DNA of 64,000 bases from Deltaproteobacteria bacterium (GTDB lineage Bacteria > Myxococcota_A > UBA9160 > UBA4427). Made by a program: the position numbers and the translations under genes. How positions within the stretch are numbered: the stretch's first letter is position 1; each line of letters opens with the position of its first letter. The notes beneath the pieces are model-generated. The model saw only the letters and a list, made by a program, of their open reading frames with translations. It searched no databases and was not told the DNA's origin. The stretch spans positions 231,426 through 295,425 of the forward strand of contig PBFW01000071.1 of the NCBI GenBank assembly GCA_002719955.1, in the 5' to 3' direction. Of this stretch, positions 45,560 to 54,801 are shown in pieces.

Positions 45560-46509
45560 ACGAGGCCTACGCGTCGCACCCCTACCACGCATCCGATCGG
45601 GACTGGCCCGAGTCAAACTGTTATGTAGATGTCTGGATCGAGGTGCTTCATTCGATGGGGCTCGAGGTTGCCCCGGTCCTGGGGTCGACGCTGGTGAGCG
45701 ATTTCGAGGGGGACCAGTGGACCTTCTTCAAACTGCATCATTCGGATCTGTACCAGCTCTTCGGAATCGAGGTCGAGGAACTCACGCTCTGGCGTGATCT
45801 CGTGTCACATCTGGTTGGACAGGTCGGGCGCGGTCGCATCCCAGTGGTCGAGGTCGATTCTTTCTACCTGCCCGATACCGCCGGACGAGACTATAGGGTG
45901 GCGCATATAAAGACGACGGTGGCTGTCGAGGCGATCGATTCCGATCGACAAATTCTTCGCTATTTCCACAATCGAAGCCGGCACGAGTTGGAGGGGCGTG
46001 ACTTTCGAGGGCTCTTGCGGGTGGAACCTGAAGCTCCGCCCGCTCAGCTGATGCCCTACTGCGAGATCGCGAAGCTCGATCGCCTGGTTCACCACGACGC
46101 GAGGAAGCTGCGCAGTATTTCCCTCGATCTCTTTCGCGAACACTGGACCCGCCGACCGGGAGCCAATCCGGTCGAGCGCTACGCTGCCACCGTGCAAGCC
46201 GATCTCGAAGCCCTGATCGCGTCCGATCCCGAAGACTACGACCTCTACGCATTCGCCTCAATCCGCCAATGTGGGTCGGGATTCGCTTTCAGCGCGGATT
46301 ATCTGCAGTGGTTGGCCGGAGTCGATCCTCGCTGGGCCGACGCGGCGGAGAGCTATTCGGAGATTTCGAAGTTGGCGAGTACCTTGGTTCTCAAGATGGC
46401 GCGAATCGTTCATTCGGGAAGGATGCGGGAAGTCTCGGATACCCTGGGCCAAATGGCGCGTGCGTGGGAGCGCGGGGCGGCTTCGGTCGATCGCCTGCTG
46501 CAAGCATGA
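45556..46509 (+). CDS. DUF1839 family protein
   Basis: The protein has 317 residues from GTG 45556, which overlaps the ligase stop codon (GTGA). The N-terminus ASHPYHASDRDWPESNCYVD, then FEGDQWTFFKLHHSDLYQLFGIEVEELTLW and VEVDSFYLPDTAGRDYR, are the DUF1839 family landmarks. A C-rich, D-rich opening of this kind (HxSDRxWPExNCYVD) suggests a papain-like or transglutaminase-like fold with a possible C-H-D triad, but this is inference. DUF1839 genes co-occur with amino acid:[carrier protein] ligase genes, so the protein probably uses the aminoacylated carrier, perhaps to transfer or release the amino acid. Its own stop overlaps the GH2 gene start, so the genes are translationally coupled. Confidence 0.88.
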   Translation: MNEAYASHPYHASDRDWPESNCYVDVWIEVLHSMGLEVAPVLGSTLVSDFEGDQWTFFKLHHSDLYQLFGIEVEELTLWRDLVSHLVGQVGRGRIPVVEVDSFYLPDTAGRDYRVAHIKTTVAVEAIDSDRQILRYFHNRSRHELEGRDFRGLLRVEPEAPPAQLMPYCEIAKLDRLVHHDARKLRSISLDLFREHWTRRPGANPVERYAATVQADLEALIASDPEDYDLYAFASIRQCGSGFAFSADYLQWLAGVDPRWADAAESYSEISKLASTLVLKMARIVHSGRMREVSDTLGQMARAWERGAASVDRLLQA

Positions 46510-49088
46510 CCCCCCTCTATCTGAAGCCGGTGCGTCGTCGTCCTCTGTCCGAGGGATGGGAGATTCGGCGGATCGATGCCGAACCCTGTGCCCATCCGAG
46601 TGAGTTGACGAGCCGCGCTGTCGAAGGCCCCCTGGATGCCTGTGCGGCGACGCTGCCTTGTACGGTGGCCTCCGCGCTGCGCGATGCCGGTCAGCTCGAT
46701 CTCGACGATGCGGAAAGCGTGGCTCGGCTAGGCGATCTGGATCGATTGGAACATTGGTTTCGATGCGAGTTCGAGATCGAGGACGACGAGGGGGGGCCTG
46801 CCGAGCTCGTCTTCCACGGACTGGCGACCCTGGCCGAGATCTGGCTGAATGGGGAATGCCTGCTGAAGACGCGGAACATGTTCGTGCGGCATGTCTGTGA
46901 GGTCACGGGCCGCCTCGAGAAGAGAAACGAATTGGCGATTCGGTTTCCCGCGCTCGAGCCGGTTCTTCGCAAGAAGAGGCCCAGAGCGCGTTGGCGGAGC
47001 CGGCTGGTGGCGGAGCGCAATCTGAGATTCGTTCGAACGACGCTCTTCGGTCGAATGTCGAGTTGGTGTCCTCCGATTCCGCCCGTGGGTCCCTGGGGCG
47101 GGGTTGAGCTCGTGACCTGCACGCCTTGGGCGATCACGCTCGAGCAGATGCGTGTCCGGACAGAGCTGGCCGATGGCTATGGTCTCGTTCATCTGGTCGG
47201 TGAGATCTCCGTTCCCGCGGATCTACGAGTGCAGGCTCTGCGGGCGGGTCTTCAGTTGGAGATCGGCGACGTGAGACGGCCCCTCGAATGCGAGCCGCTC
47301 GGCGAGGGGCGGTTTCGTGTCAAAGGAACGGGCACGCTCGAGGACGTCGAGCCCTGGTGGCCGCATACGCAGCTTGCCGAGGGGACTCGGCCGCGACTCT
47401 ACCCGATGGCTCTGTGTCTGCCTGGGGCGGACAGCGAGGCCCGGATCGAGCTCGATCCGATCGGGTTCAGGACGATCGAGCGCACCGATCGTCACGGCTT
47501 TGGTCTCACGATCAATGGGGAGAGCCTCTTCTGTCGTGGTGCTTGTTGGGCGCCGATCGACGCGCTCGCACTTCGCGCACGGCCGGAGGCGCTGCGATCC
47601 GCTCTCGAGCGGGCGTGCGACGCTGGGATGAATATGCTGCGGGTCACGGGAACGGTCGTCTATGAAGAGGACGCATTCTATCGGCTCTGCGACGAGCTCG
47701 GTCTGCTCGTCTGGCAGGATTTCATGTTTTCCGCGCTCGACTACCCCACGGACGATGAAGATTTTTTCGAATCCGTCGTGGAGGAGGTGGATCAATTTCT
47801 CGATCGGACGCAGGGTCGCGCCTGTCTGGCGGTCCTGTGTGGCAACAGCGAGGGGCAGCAGCAGCCCGCGATGCTCGGGCTGGGTTCAGAAAGCTGGCAG
47901 AGCGCGTTTTTTGATGAGTGGCTTCCTGCTCGCTGCGCGGATCGTCGACCCGATCTTCCGTATTGGACGAGCACACCGAGCGGCGGAGAGCTGCCCTTTC
48001 ATACCCGGGAAGGGACGAGTCATTATTTTGGGGTGGGTGCCTATCAGCGACCGCTTTCGGACGCATTGTTGGCCCAACCTTCGTTCATGACCGAGTGCCT
48101 CGCCTTTTCGAATCTGCCTGGCGTCCATGGGCTCGATTCCACCCCGCGTTCTCGCGTTCCACGCGATTCATTTGCCGAGTGGGATTTCGCTGACGTCCTC
48201 GGGCATTATCGAAACGGCCTTTTCGGCGAGGGCTCTGCTAGGGGCGATGGCGTGCTCGAGGCAGCACTGTGCCGAGCGACCAGTGCGAGTTTGATGCAGA
48301 CCGTGCAGACGCTGTGGCGCGACCCCGCATCGGGCTGCGGAGGCTCTCTCGTCCTGATGCAGCGCGATCCCTGGCGTTGCGCCGGTTGGGGGGTCTTCGA
48401 TGCCCGGGGCGAGCCCAAATCCGCGCTCTTCGGTCTGCGGCGCGCCTGGGCCCCCCTGGCCGTCGCGCTCCTCGACGATGGGCTGAACGGCCTCCGGGTA
48501 TTGATCTTCAATGATTCGCCCACGCCTGTCTCCGCCGAACTCGTTTTGCAACTTATGCGCACGGACGGAGTCACGGTGGAGTCCGCCACGATTCCCATCT
48601 CGATCGCGGCCAATACGAGCTTCGGGCGCTCGGTCGATGCGGTGCTCGAAGGCTTCATTGATTCGAGCTACGCCTATCGTTTCGGTCCGCGCGGTTTCGA
48701 CCTGTGTGTGGCGCGGCTTCTCGTCGGGGGGGCCGAGTCCGCTTCGGTCCTGGAAGCGATTCATCTCCCCTTCGAGCTCGGGTTGCTGCCTCCCACCGCG
48801 ATTGGCCTATCGCTGGGGTGGAGCGTCGATGGGGCGGGCGAGCCCGTACTGGAATTGTCGTCCGACCGATTTGCACAGATGGTCTCGATCGATCTCGAGG
48901 GTGGGGAGGTCGAGGATAATTTTTTCCACCTCGCGCCGAGATCGACGCGCCGGGTTCGCGTGCGTCGCGTGGCGAAGGGATCGTGCCCGACGGGAACCGT
49001 TCGGGCGCTCAATGGCGAAGAAGAAGTTGCGATTCCCGACTTTGGATCTCTTCTTGCGCGGGATGAGATCGGGTGGGTCGAATCGTGA
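46506..49088 (+). CDS. Glycoside hydrolase family 2, beta-mannosidase-like
   Basis: The protein has 860 residues from ATG 46506, which overlaps the preceding stop (ATGA). The GH2 layout is present: an N-terminal sugar-binding jelly roll (LVFHGLATLAEIWLNGE), an Ig-like domain, and a barrel with NGESLFCRGACWAPIDAL, GMNMLRVTGTVVYEEDAFY, DELGLLVWQDFMF, CGNSE (E449, likely acid/base) and FMTECLAFSN (E530, likely nucleophile). These are closest to beta-mannosidases. There is no signal peptide, so it acts in the cytoplasm or is exported by another route. Being coupled to a carrier-protein ligase system, it may act on, or have been recruited to modify, a glycosylated aminoacyl product. The nucleophile context differs from the usual SEFG, so activity should not be assumed. 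Confidence 0.87.
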   Translation: MTPLYLKPVRRRPLSEGWEIRRIDAEPCAHPSELTSRAVEGPLDACAATLPCTVASALRDAGQLDLDDAESVARLGDLDRLEHWFRCEFEIEDDEGGPAELVFHGLATLAEIWLNGECLLKTRNMFVRHVCEVTGRLEKRNELAIRFPALEPVLRKKRPRARWRSRLVAERNLRFVRTTLFGRMSSWCPPIPPVGPWGGVELVTCTPWAITLEQMRVRTELADGYGLVHLVGEISVPADLRVQALRAGLQLEIGDVRRPLECEPLGEGRFRVKGTGTLEDVEPWWPHTQLAEGTRPRLYPMALCLPGADSEARIELDPIGFRTIERTDRHGFGLTINGESLFCRGACWAPIDALALRARPEALRSALERACDAGMNMLRVTGTVVYEEDAFYRLCDELGLLVWQDFMFSALDYPTDDEDFFESVVEEVDQFLDRTQGRACLAVLCGNSEGQQQPAMLGLGSESWQSAFFDEWLPARCADRRPDLPYWTSTPSGGELPFHTREGTSHYFGVGAYQRPLSDALLAQPSFMTECLAFSNLPGVHGLDSTPRSRVPRDSFAEWDFADVLGHYRNGLFGEGSARGDGVLEAALCRATSASLMQTVQTLWRDPASGCGGSLVLMQRDPWRCAGWGVFDARGEPKSALFGLRRAWAPLAVALLDDGLNGLRVLIFNDSPTPVSAELVLQLMRTDGVTVESATIPISIAANTSFGRSVDAVLEGFIDSSYAYRFGPRGFDLCVARLLVGGAESASVLEAIHLPFELGLLPPTAIGLSLGWSVDGAGEPVLELSSDRFAQMVSIDLEGGEVEDNFFHLAPRSTRRVRVRRVAKGSCPTGTVRALNGEEEVAIPDFGSLLARDEIGWVES

Positions 49089-50884
49089 GCGGGAATTTCC
49101 GTGGGGACCCGGAAGCGAGCGAAGACGACGTACAGGGGGAGCCGGGCTGGCTGACGGGGCCAGCCGGGCCGATTTTCTCCTGGTACCACCCGCCGAAGGG
49201 GCCGGCCAGGCAGCACGCGGTGTTATTCTGCGAACCCTTCGGTCCCGATCGCATGAATCTCCATCTCACCTATCGCGCGCTCGCCCAGAGGTTTGCGGCG
49301 GCGGGCTTCGCGGTGCTGCGTTTCGATTATTCCGGGACCGGGGATTCTTCGGGTTCGCCCCGAGATGCGGGCTGGCCTGCGGGCTGGCTGGCCGATGCAC
49401 GGGTGGCAGCGGCTCATCTGTTCGAACGCAGCGGGTCCGGGACACTCGCTGTTTTTGGCGCGCGGGTCGGGGGTACGTTGGCCACCGCACTGGCCTGTAC
49501 CTGCGAGGATGTCACTTCACTCCTCCTGTGGGGTCCCTATCTCGACGGCGACGCGTTCCTGCGGAGCGAGAGGACGCTCGCACGTTTCATCGCCGGAAAC
49601 GAATCGGCTGGGCGCGCCGGACGCGCCCAGCTCGGCGATGAGGAGCTGCTGGGCTTCGTCTACAGCGCGTCCGCACTCGACTATCTGAACTCGCTCCGAC
49701 CGATCGAATCTGAACACTTCTTCTGTCGGCGCGTCAAGCTCGTCGCTTGGAGCGAGGATTCTCCCGAGGGCGCGTTGGCGGCGCATCTTGGCCAGCTCGG
49801 AATTCGTGTCGACTTCGATCGACCCGAAGGGTATTGCTCGGACGACTCGATCATGCACCAGGCCGTGCCGGATCCGCTGCTCAACGACATCGTTTCCTGG
49901 TTGGTCGGGGTCGAAGCGGAATCGAGTTCAACCGGGCGTGGGCGACCGGTCGCTCCACACGGGTTGGCCTCTACGTCGGTGTCGGATGTGCAAAATGTCG
50001 CGCTCGTGGCTCGCGCAGGCGTTCGTCGGAGCGATGCGCGCGCCGGAGTCGTCGAGGAGGAGGCGATTCATTTCGGAGGCGACGGCGCCCTCTTCGGAAT
50101 CCTTTCGGGCGCGGTTTCGTCCTCTCGTGTCGGGTCGCGGCTCGGGCTCCTTCTGGTCAATGGTGGAAACAACCATCGGGTGGGAATCAATCGCAACTAC
50201 ACCGAATGGGCTCGCGAGGCGGCACTCTCGGGCGTGACGACGCTTCGCTTCGATATTCGCGGGCTCGGTGATAGCCGCCCGCGGCACCCGGAGGATTTGA
50301 ATCGACTCTATCGCGACGAGACCCGCGAGGATGTGATCGCGGCGATCGATCTTCTCGCAGATCGAGACGACTGCGATGGCGTGGTTCTGTGTGGGCTCTG
50401 CGCGGGTGCCTATCAGGCGTTTCATGCGGCGCGAGTGGATCCGCGAGTGGTCGGTCTCGTTCTGCTCGACCTGCTTCGCTGGGATCCCGATGGCCCGCTC
50501 ATTCGTCGCCGGGGATTCTGGACGCGTCGTCGGCAAAACCTCGAACGTTGGGCGCGTGCGGTCCGAAGCTTCTCGGGACTCGGGGCATGGTCGGAGCCGA
50601 CCCTGCTGGCACGTGGGCTGTGCGAGATGACCGATCGGGGCGTCGAGATTCTCGCCGTGTCGAGCGTCGGCGAGGGGTTCGAAAGCGTTTCGGCGGCTCT
50701 CGATTCCGATCGCCAGCGGCTCGAGGCGTCCGGCCGCTTTCGGCTCGAACCCGTGGCCGATGCGGGCCATATCTTCGCGCCCATCTGGTCGCAGGAATGG
50801 CTTTCCGGGCGACTCTCCGCGTTCCTGGCGACTGCCCGATCTGACCCATCGGGTTCCGGTGGCGCCGCGCAGCGGACCCGATGA
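49085..50884 (+). CDS. Tandem alpha/beta-hydrolase protein
   Basis: The protein has 599 residues from GTG 49085, again overlapping the previous stop (GTGA). Two alpha/beta-hydrolase domains follow each other. The first (about 20-270; FSWYHPPKG, VLFCEPFGPDRMN, LRFDYSGTGDSSG) resembles hydrolases associated with exosortase-A/exopolysaccharide loci; its nucleophile elbow reads FGARVGG, with R127 where serine is expected. The second (about 310-590; GLLLVNGGNNHRVGINRNYT, LRFDIRGLGDS) has CGLCAGAY, with C439 in the nucleophile position, and a histidine in DAGHIF. So the first domain is probably inactive, and the second may be a cysteine-nucleophile acyltransferase or thioesterase. In the carrier-protein context, transfer of the loaded group to a sugar or lipid is a reasonable guess. 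Confidence 0.85.
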   Translation: MSGNFRGDPEASEDDVQGEPGWLTGPAGPIFSWYHPPKGPARQHAVLFCEPFGPDRMNLHLTYRALAQRFAAAGFAVLRFDYSGTGDSSGSPRDAGWPAGWLADARVAAAHLFERSGSGTLAVFGARVGGTLATALACTCEDVTSLLLWGPYLDGDAFLRSERTLARFIAGNESAGRAGRAQLGDEELLGFVYSASALDYLNSLRPIESEHFFCRRVKLVAWSEDSPEGALAAHLGQLGIRVDFDRPEGYCSDDSIMHQAVPDPLLNDIVSWLVGVEAESSSTGRGRPVAPHGLASTSVSDVQNVALVARAGVRRSDARAGVVEEEAIHFGGDGALFGILSGAVSSSRVGSRLGLLLVNGGNNHRVGINRNYTEWAREAALSGVTTLRFDIRGLGDSRPRHPEDLNRLYRDETREDVIAAIDLLADRDDCDGVVLCGLCAGAYQAFHAARVDPRVVGLVLLDLLRWDPDGPLIRRRGFWTRRRQNLERWARAVRSFSGLGAWSEPTLLARGLCEMTDRGVEILAVSSVGEGFESVSAALDSDRQRLEASGRFRLEPVADAGHIFAPIWSQEWLSGRLSAFLATARSDPSGSGGAAQRTR

Positions 50885-50989
50885 GCCCGGGGAGGGCGAG
50901 ATCCAGCGTTTCGTGAGGCGCGCGCATCCGAGAGTGGTAGGATTCCGCGCCGCCCACGCGGTCTCCGGACGAAGAGGAAAACCAGCCAG

Positions 50990-52030
50990 ATGAGCCGAAA
51001 AGTCGCTGTGATCACCGGCATCACCGGACAGGATGGGTCCTATCTGGCGGAATTCCTGCTCGAGAAGGGCTACGAGGTCCACGGGATCGCGCGGCGCACC
51101 TCGCTTTTCAACCGTGCGCGGATCGAGGCGGCACGGGATGAGGCCGTGAAAGCGGGCCGGATCTACGCGCTGCATTACGGGGATCTGGGTGATTCGAGCA
51201 GCCTCAATCGGGTCATCGCGGAAACCCGCCCCGACGAGGTCTACAACCTCGCGGCCCAGTCCCACGTCGCGGTTTCGTTCCAACAGCCCGAATATACCTG
51301 CGACGTGGACGCGAATGGCGTCCTGCGCCTGCTCGAGAGCCTGCGGGTGAACGACACCTCCGCGCGTTTCTACCAGGCATCGACCTCCGAACTCTACGGC
51401 AAGGCCGTCGAGGTTCCGCAGACCGAGGACACGCCCTTTCATCCGCGCTCACCCTACGCTGTGGCCAAGCTCTACGGCTATTGGATCGTTCGGAACTATC
51501 GCGAGTCCTACGGTATGCACGCGAGCAACGGCATTCTTTTCAATCATGAGTCGGCGCGGCGGGGCGAGAATTTCGTGACGCGCAAGATCACGATCGGCCT
51601 GTCGCGCGTGAAATACGGTCTCCAGGAGCGCGTGTTGCTGGGTAACCTCGATGCCAAGCGCGATTGGGGGCATGCGCGGGATTATGTCGAGGCGATGTGG
51701 CTGATGCTTCAGCAGGACGACCCCGATGACTACGTCGTCGCGACGGGACAGACCCATTCCGTCCGGGAGTTCGTCGAATGCGCGGCGCCGCTGGCCGGGT
51801 TCGAGATCGAATGGGAGGGCAGTGGGACCGATGAGGTGGGCCGCGACAAGCACTCCGGCAAGATCGTGGTCGGAGTCGATCCGAGCTTTTACCGCCCCGC
51901 CGAGGTCGATCTCCTTCACGGAGATCCGACGAAGGCCAGAGAAGGGCTCGGCTGGCAGCCGCGGACCACGTTTATCGAGCTCGCTGAGGAGATGATGCAG
52001 TCGGACCTGGATGCCCAACGCCCCCGCTGA
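50990..52030 (+). CDS. gmd: GDP-mannose 4,6-dehydratase
   Basis: The protein has 346 residues. It converts GDP-D-mannose to GDP-4-dehydro-6-deoxy-D-mannose, the precursor of GDP-fucose, GDP-rhamnose and related sugars. VITGITGQDGSYLAEFLLEK is the NADP-binding loop, followed by STSELYGK, the Y156-x3-K160 catalytic pair (SPYAVAK), GILFNHESARRGENFVTRKI and GNLDAKRDWGHARDYVEAMW, all characteristic of GMD. No downstream reductase or epimerase is adjacent, so the final sugar is not determined. It is probably part of the surface polysaccharide supply with the nearby glycosyltransferases. Confidence 0.97.
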   Translation: MSRKVAVITGITGQDGSYLAEFLLEKGYEVHGIARRTSLFNRARIEAARDEAVKAGRIYALHYGDLGDSSSLNRVIAETRPDEVYNLAAQSHVAVSFQQPEYTCDVDANGVLRLLESLRVNDTSARFYQASTSELYGKAVEVPQTEDTPFHPRSPYAVAKLYGYWIVRNYRESYGMHASNGILFNHESARRGENFVTRKITIGLSRVKYGLQERVLLGNLDAKRDWGHARDYVEAMWLMLQQDDPDDYVVATGQTHSVREFVECAAPLAGFEIEWEGSGTDEVGRDKHSGKIVVGVDPSFYRPAEVDLLHGDPTKAREGLGWQPRTTFIELAEEMMQSDLDAQRPR

Positions 52031-52257
52031 GGAGGTGGCCGCAGGGACACGGTGTTCGGATGGGTCGACCGGGGTGGGTTCGTGGAGCCCACGATGACAC
52101 GTCGGGGTTTTACTCTAGGACTGGATCCGGGCGGGGCCGTTCCAATTATTATCGGTGGTACAGATGCTCCGGCTCGGTCTCTCGATTCGGACGCGCGGCG
52201 TGATTGCGATGGCCACGACGATCGGCACGTGAACCCGATCCCGGGCGATTCCGCGGG

Positions 52258-53550
52258 CTAGGCGTAGCGGGTCGGAGCCGCACCCTCGGAGGTCCCTGTT
52301 TTCGCGGCCTCCTTGCGGGCGATCGCAACGGCGTCGGCGAGATCGGCGAGATAGGTGTCCACGACCTCTTCGTGTGAGGGCGAGAGCATCAGATGAATCC
52401 CGTCGGGATTCTGGACGATCCCGCTGAACCAGCCGCGATCGTGGAGCACTTTCCAAACGCTGAAGATTGGCAGGTCGTCGCCCTCGGCCGGACCGAAAGC
52501 CAGCAGCGCCAGGCGCGGATCGCCTAAGAGGCGCAGACCGAGCGTGTCGAGCCCGGCGACGATCTTCTCGCGTGCGGTCAGGATGCGGCGTGTCCGCTCG
52601 CGGTAGCCCTCGGCGCCCAGGTAGTGCATGACCGCCCAGGCCGAGGCGATCGCACCGCCCGGTCGCGTGCCGGCCACCGTTGGGGTCGACATCGATCCGG
52701 CCGGCCAATCCTGCGCCTGGAATCCCTGGAAGGCATGTTGTTCGTGGGTTCGGTGCAGAAGGGTCGAAGCGCCCTTGGCAGCATATCCGTATTTGTGGAG
52801 ATCCGCCGAAATCGTGCGCACCCCCTCGACGCGAAAATCCCAGCTCGGGAGTTCGACGCCTTCGCGTTCGGCGAAGGGATTGAGATAGCCCCCCACGCAG
52901 GCGTCGACATGCAGCCAGAGACCCTCGGCGAGCGCGATCTCGGCGAGGTCAGGAATCGGATCGACCAGTCCATAGGGAAAGCAGGGGGCCGAGCCGACGA
53001 GCAGAATCGTTCGCTGGTCGACGGCCTTTCGCATGGCCACCGGATCCGCCAGGAAATCGGCGTCCACGTCGACGCGACGGATCTCGAGGCCCAGATAATG
53101 GGCCGCCTTGTCGAAGGCGAGGTGGGCGGTACGGGGAAGGACGAGATTGGCCCCGTGGAGATCGAGCGCGCGCTCTTCGAAGCGGGCGGCCGCCGCATCG
53201 CGGCACGACTTGACCGCGAGCAGGATGCTCTCCGTTCCTCCGGAGGTCATGTTGCCAATGCCGGTGTCGGGTCCGTTCAGGAGATCGAGCGCCATCGCGA
53301 TGACCTCGTCCTCCATGCGTTTGAGACTCGGAAAGGCCGCGGGCCCGAGCGCGTTCTCCGATTGGTAGAGCGCGTAGGCTTCCTTGGCGACCTCGAGCAC
53401 ATCCTCGCCGGGATGAAAGACGTAGACGGCGCTCTTCTTGTTGCGCCAATCGACGTCGTTTTCGCCCAGGCCTTCGAGGCGCTCGCGGAGTTCGTTCCAG
53501 GCGACGCCCTTTTCGGGAAACGAGGGATGTGTCGCGGCGTCAGTCGCCAA
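52258..53550 (-). CDS. PLP-dependent decarboxylase, sphingosine-1-phosphate lyase-like
   Basis: I start at TTG 53550, because a full AAGGAGGT site (minus strand, 53556-53563) sits six bases before it; a start at 53574 would place that site inside the gene. The product has 430 residues and is a fold-type I PLP enzyme: GNMTSGGTESILLAVKSCRD, PRTAHLAFDKAAHYLGL, LHVDACVGGYL (the aspartate holding the cofactor) and SADLHKYGYAAKG, with K253 as the probable Schiff-base lysine. The pattern fits the sphingosine-1-phosphate lyase/glutamate decarboxylase-like group. The substrate could be an amino acid or a long-chain base phosphate. The dehydrogenase gene lies 90 bases upstream on the same strand and may share its transcript. 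Confidence 0.88.
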   Translation of the reverse strand: MATDAATHPSFPEKGVAWNELRERLEGLGENDVDWRNKKSAVYVFHPGEDVLEVAKEAYALYQSENALGPAAFPSLKRMEDEVIAMALDLLNGPDTGIGNMTSGGTESILLAVKSCRDAAAARFEERALDLHGANLVLPRTAHLAFDKAAHYLGLEIRRVDVDADFLADPVAMRKAVDQRTILLVGSAPCFPYGLVDPIPDLAEIALAEGLWLHVDACVGGYLNPFAEREGVELPSWDFRVEGVRTISADLHKYGYAAKGASTLLHRTHEQHAFQGFQAQDWPAGSMSTPTVAGTRPGGAIASAWAVMHYLGAEGYRERTRRILTAREKIVAGLDTLGLRLLGDPRLALLAFGPAEGDDLPIFSVWKVLHDRGWFSGIVQNPDGIHLMLSPSHEEVVDTYLADLADAVAIARKEAAKTGTSEGAAPTRYA

Positions 53551-53640
53551 GCGTGACCTCCTTCGATTCCCCATCGGGCCCAGGCGATGGAGCGGAACGC
53601 CGGGGCCGGGATCCGCGCAACGGTGTCACTCGCTGGCGGA

Positions 53641-54801
53641 TCAGGGAATCAGGCTCTGCACCGATGCCGGCAGTTCGTCCGCCACCCGGATGATCGGGAT
53701 TCCCGTCTGCTGATTCGCCTGCATTTCGACCATCGCCCGCGGCAGATCCTCGAAGGCGTAGATCTCGCTGTGGACGGTCGGCTTGAAGACGTTTCCGTAG
53801 AGCGAAGTTGCGGAGGCGACTCCAGTGAGAGTTTCGAAATGTGTGTGGTCGAGGGTGACCTGTTTGGTCGATGCGCCCGCCGAGTTGTATTTGACCATGG
53901 TGCCGAGCTGCCAACCCGCGGAGACATTCACGCCCTCGCGCGAAGCGGCGCCGATTCCCGCGTCGAAGACCGGTCCGCGCAGCATGTCGCAGACGATATG
54001 CATCCCCACGCCCCCCGTCAGTTTCTTGACTTGCTTGCCGAAGGCTTTGGTGTCGCCGCGGTCGGCGAAACGGTTGAATTCCTTTTGGTCGATTCCCACG
54101 ATCCCCTGAGCCTCGAGCGCCTTGCGGCGTTCGGGACTGCCGGAACAAAAGAAGGCGTTGTGGCCGCGATGCTTGGCGAGCATCAGGAAGAGTTCCGAGA
54201 CTCCGCCACCAAAACCGAGGACGTTCAGGGTCGCGATTTCTTCTTGTGGGACCTTCACCCTGAAGATGCCTTCGGCGCGGCGCCAGAGGTGGTAGGCGGT
54301 GGGCGCACGCAAGGGCAGGGCGGCCATCTCCCACAGGTTGAGACCGCAGTCGAGCGGTGCGTGGACGAGCTGCCAATCGCCCACGACGGCTTCCTCGGCG
54401 TACCAGCCGATCGAATCGGGCTGGTCGTAGGCCCAGATGCGCAGGGGATAGCCGTAGGCGTCGGGCTCCCCGTTGCAGTGGGTGACGACGATATCGCCAG
54501 CCTTGAACTTCGAGACGTCGCCGCCGACCTCGGTGACTTCGCCGAGCGCGGAGTTGCCGGGGTAGATCTTGCCGCCGCGGAGATCCGTGATGTTCACCGT
54601 ATCGGCGAGCGCGGCGTGGGCGATATTATGTTCCGCGGAGACCGCCAGTACCCGTATCTTGACGTCGCGGGGTTTCAGGTCGGGCATCGTGAGCTCGTCG
54701 AGAGTGATGATGCTCGCGAGATCGACACGGTCGAGATCATCGTCGACTCGGGCGCGCTCGGTGGCAATGGCTTCGGCTGTGATGGCATAGGCGCGGGACA
54801 T
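53641..54801 (-). CDS. Crotonyl-CoA reductase-like MDR dehydrogenase
   Basis: The protein has 386 residues from ATG 54801, which follows AAGGAAGA; the frame is open further upstream but lacks a good start. It belongs to the medium-chain dehydrogenase/reductase superfamily: EVTEVGGDVSKFKAGDIVV, IWAYDQPDSIGWYAEEAVVG, APTAYHLWRRAE, LGFGGGVSELFLMLAK (the nucleotide-binding loop) and a C-terminus that fits. The motif IWAYDQPD is like the GYETPDG segment of crotonyl-CoA carboxylase/reductases. Such enzymes supply ethylmalonyl-type extender units to polyketide synthases, but this protein could also reduce another enoyl-CoA. The carboxylase specificity residues cannot be judged. It precedes the PLP decarboxylase gene. 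Confidence 0.83.
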   Translation of the reverse strand: MSRAYAITAEAIATERARVDDDLDRVDLASIITLDELTMPDLKPRDVKIRVLAVSAEHNIAHAALADTVNITDLRGGKIYPGNSALGEVTEVGGDVSKFKAGDIVVTHCNGEPDAYGYPLRIWAYDQPDSIGWYAEEAVVGDWQLVHAPLDCGLNLWEMAALPLRAPTAYHLWRRAEGIFRVKVPQEEIATLNVLGFGGGVSELFLMLAKHRGHNAFFCSGSPERRKALEAQGIVGIDQKEFNRFADRGDTKAFGKQVKKLTGGVGMHIVCDMLRGPVFDAGIGAASREGVNVSAGWQLGTMVKYNSAGASTKQVTLDHTHFETLTGVASATSLYGNVFKPTVHSEIYAFEDLPRAMVEMQANQQTGIPIIRVADELPASVQSLIP

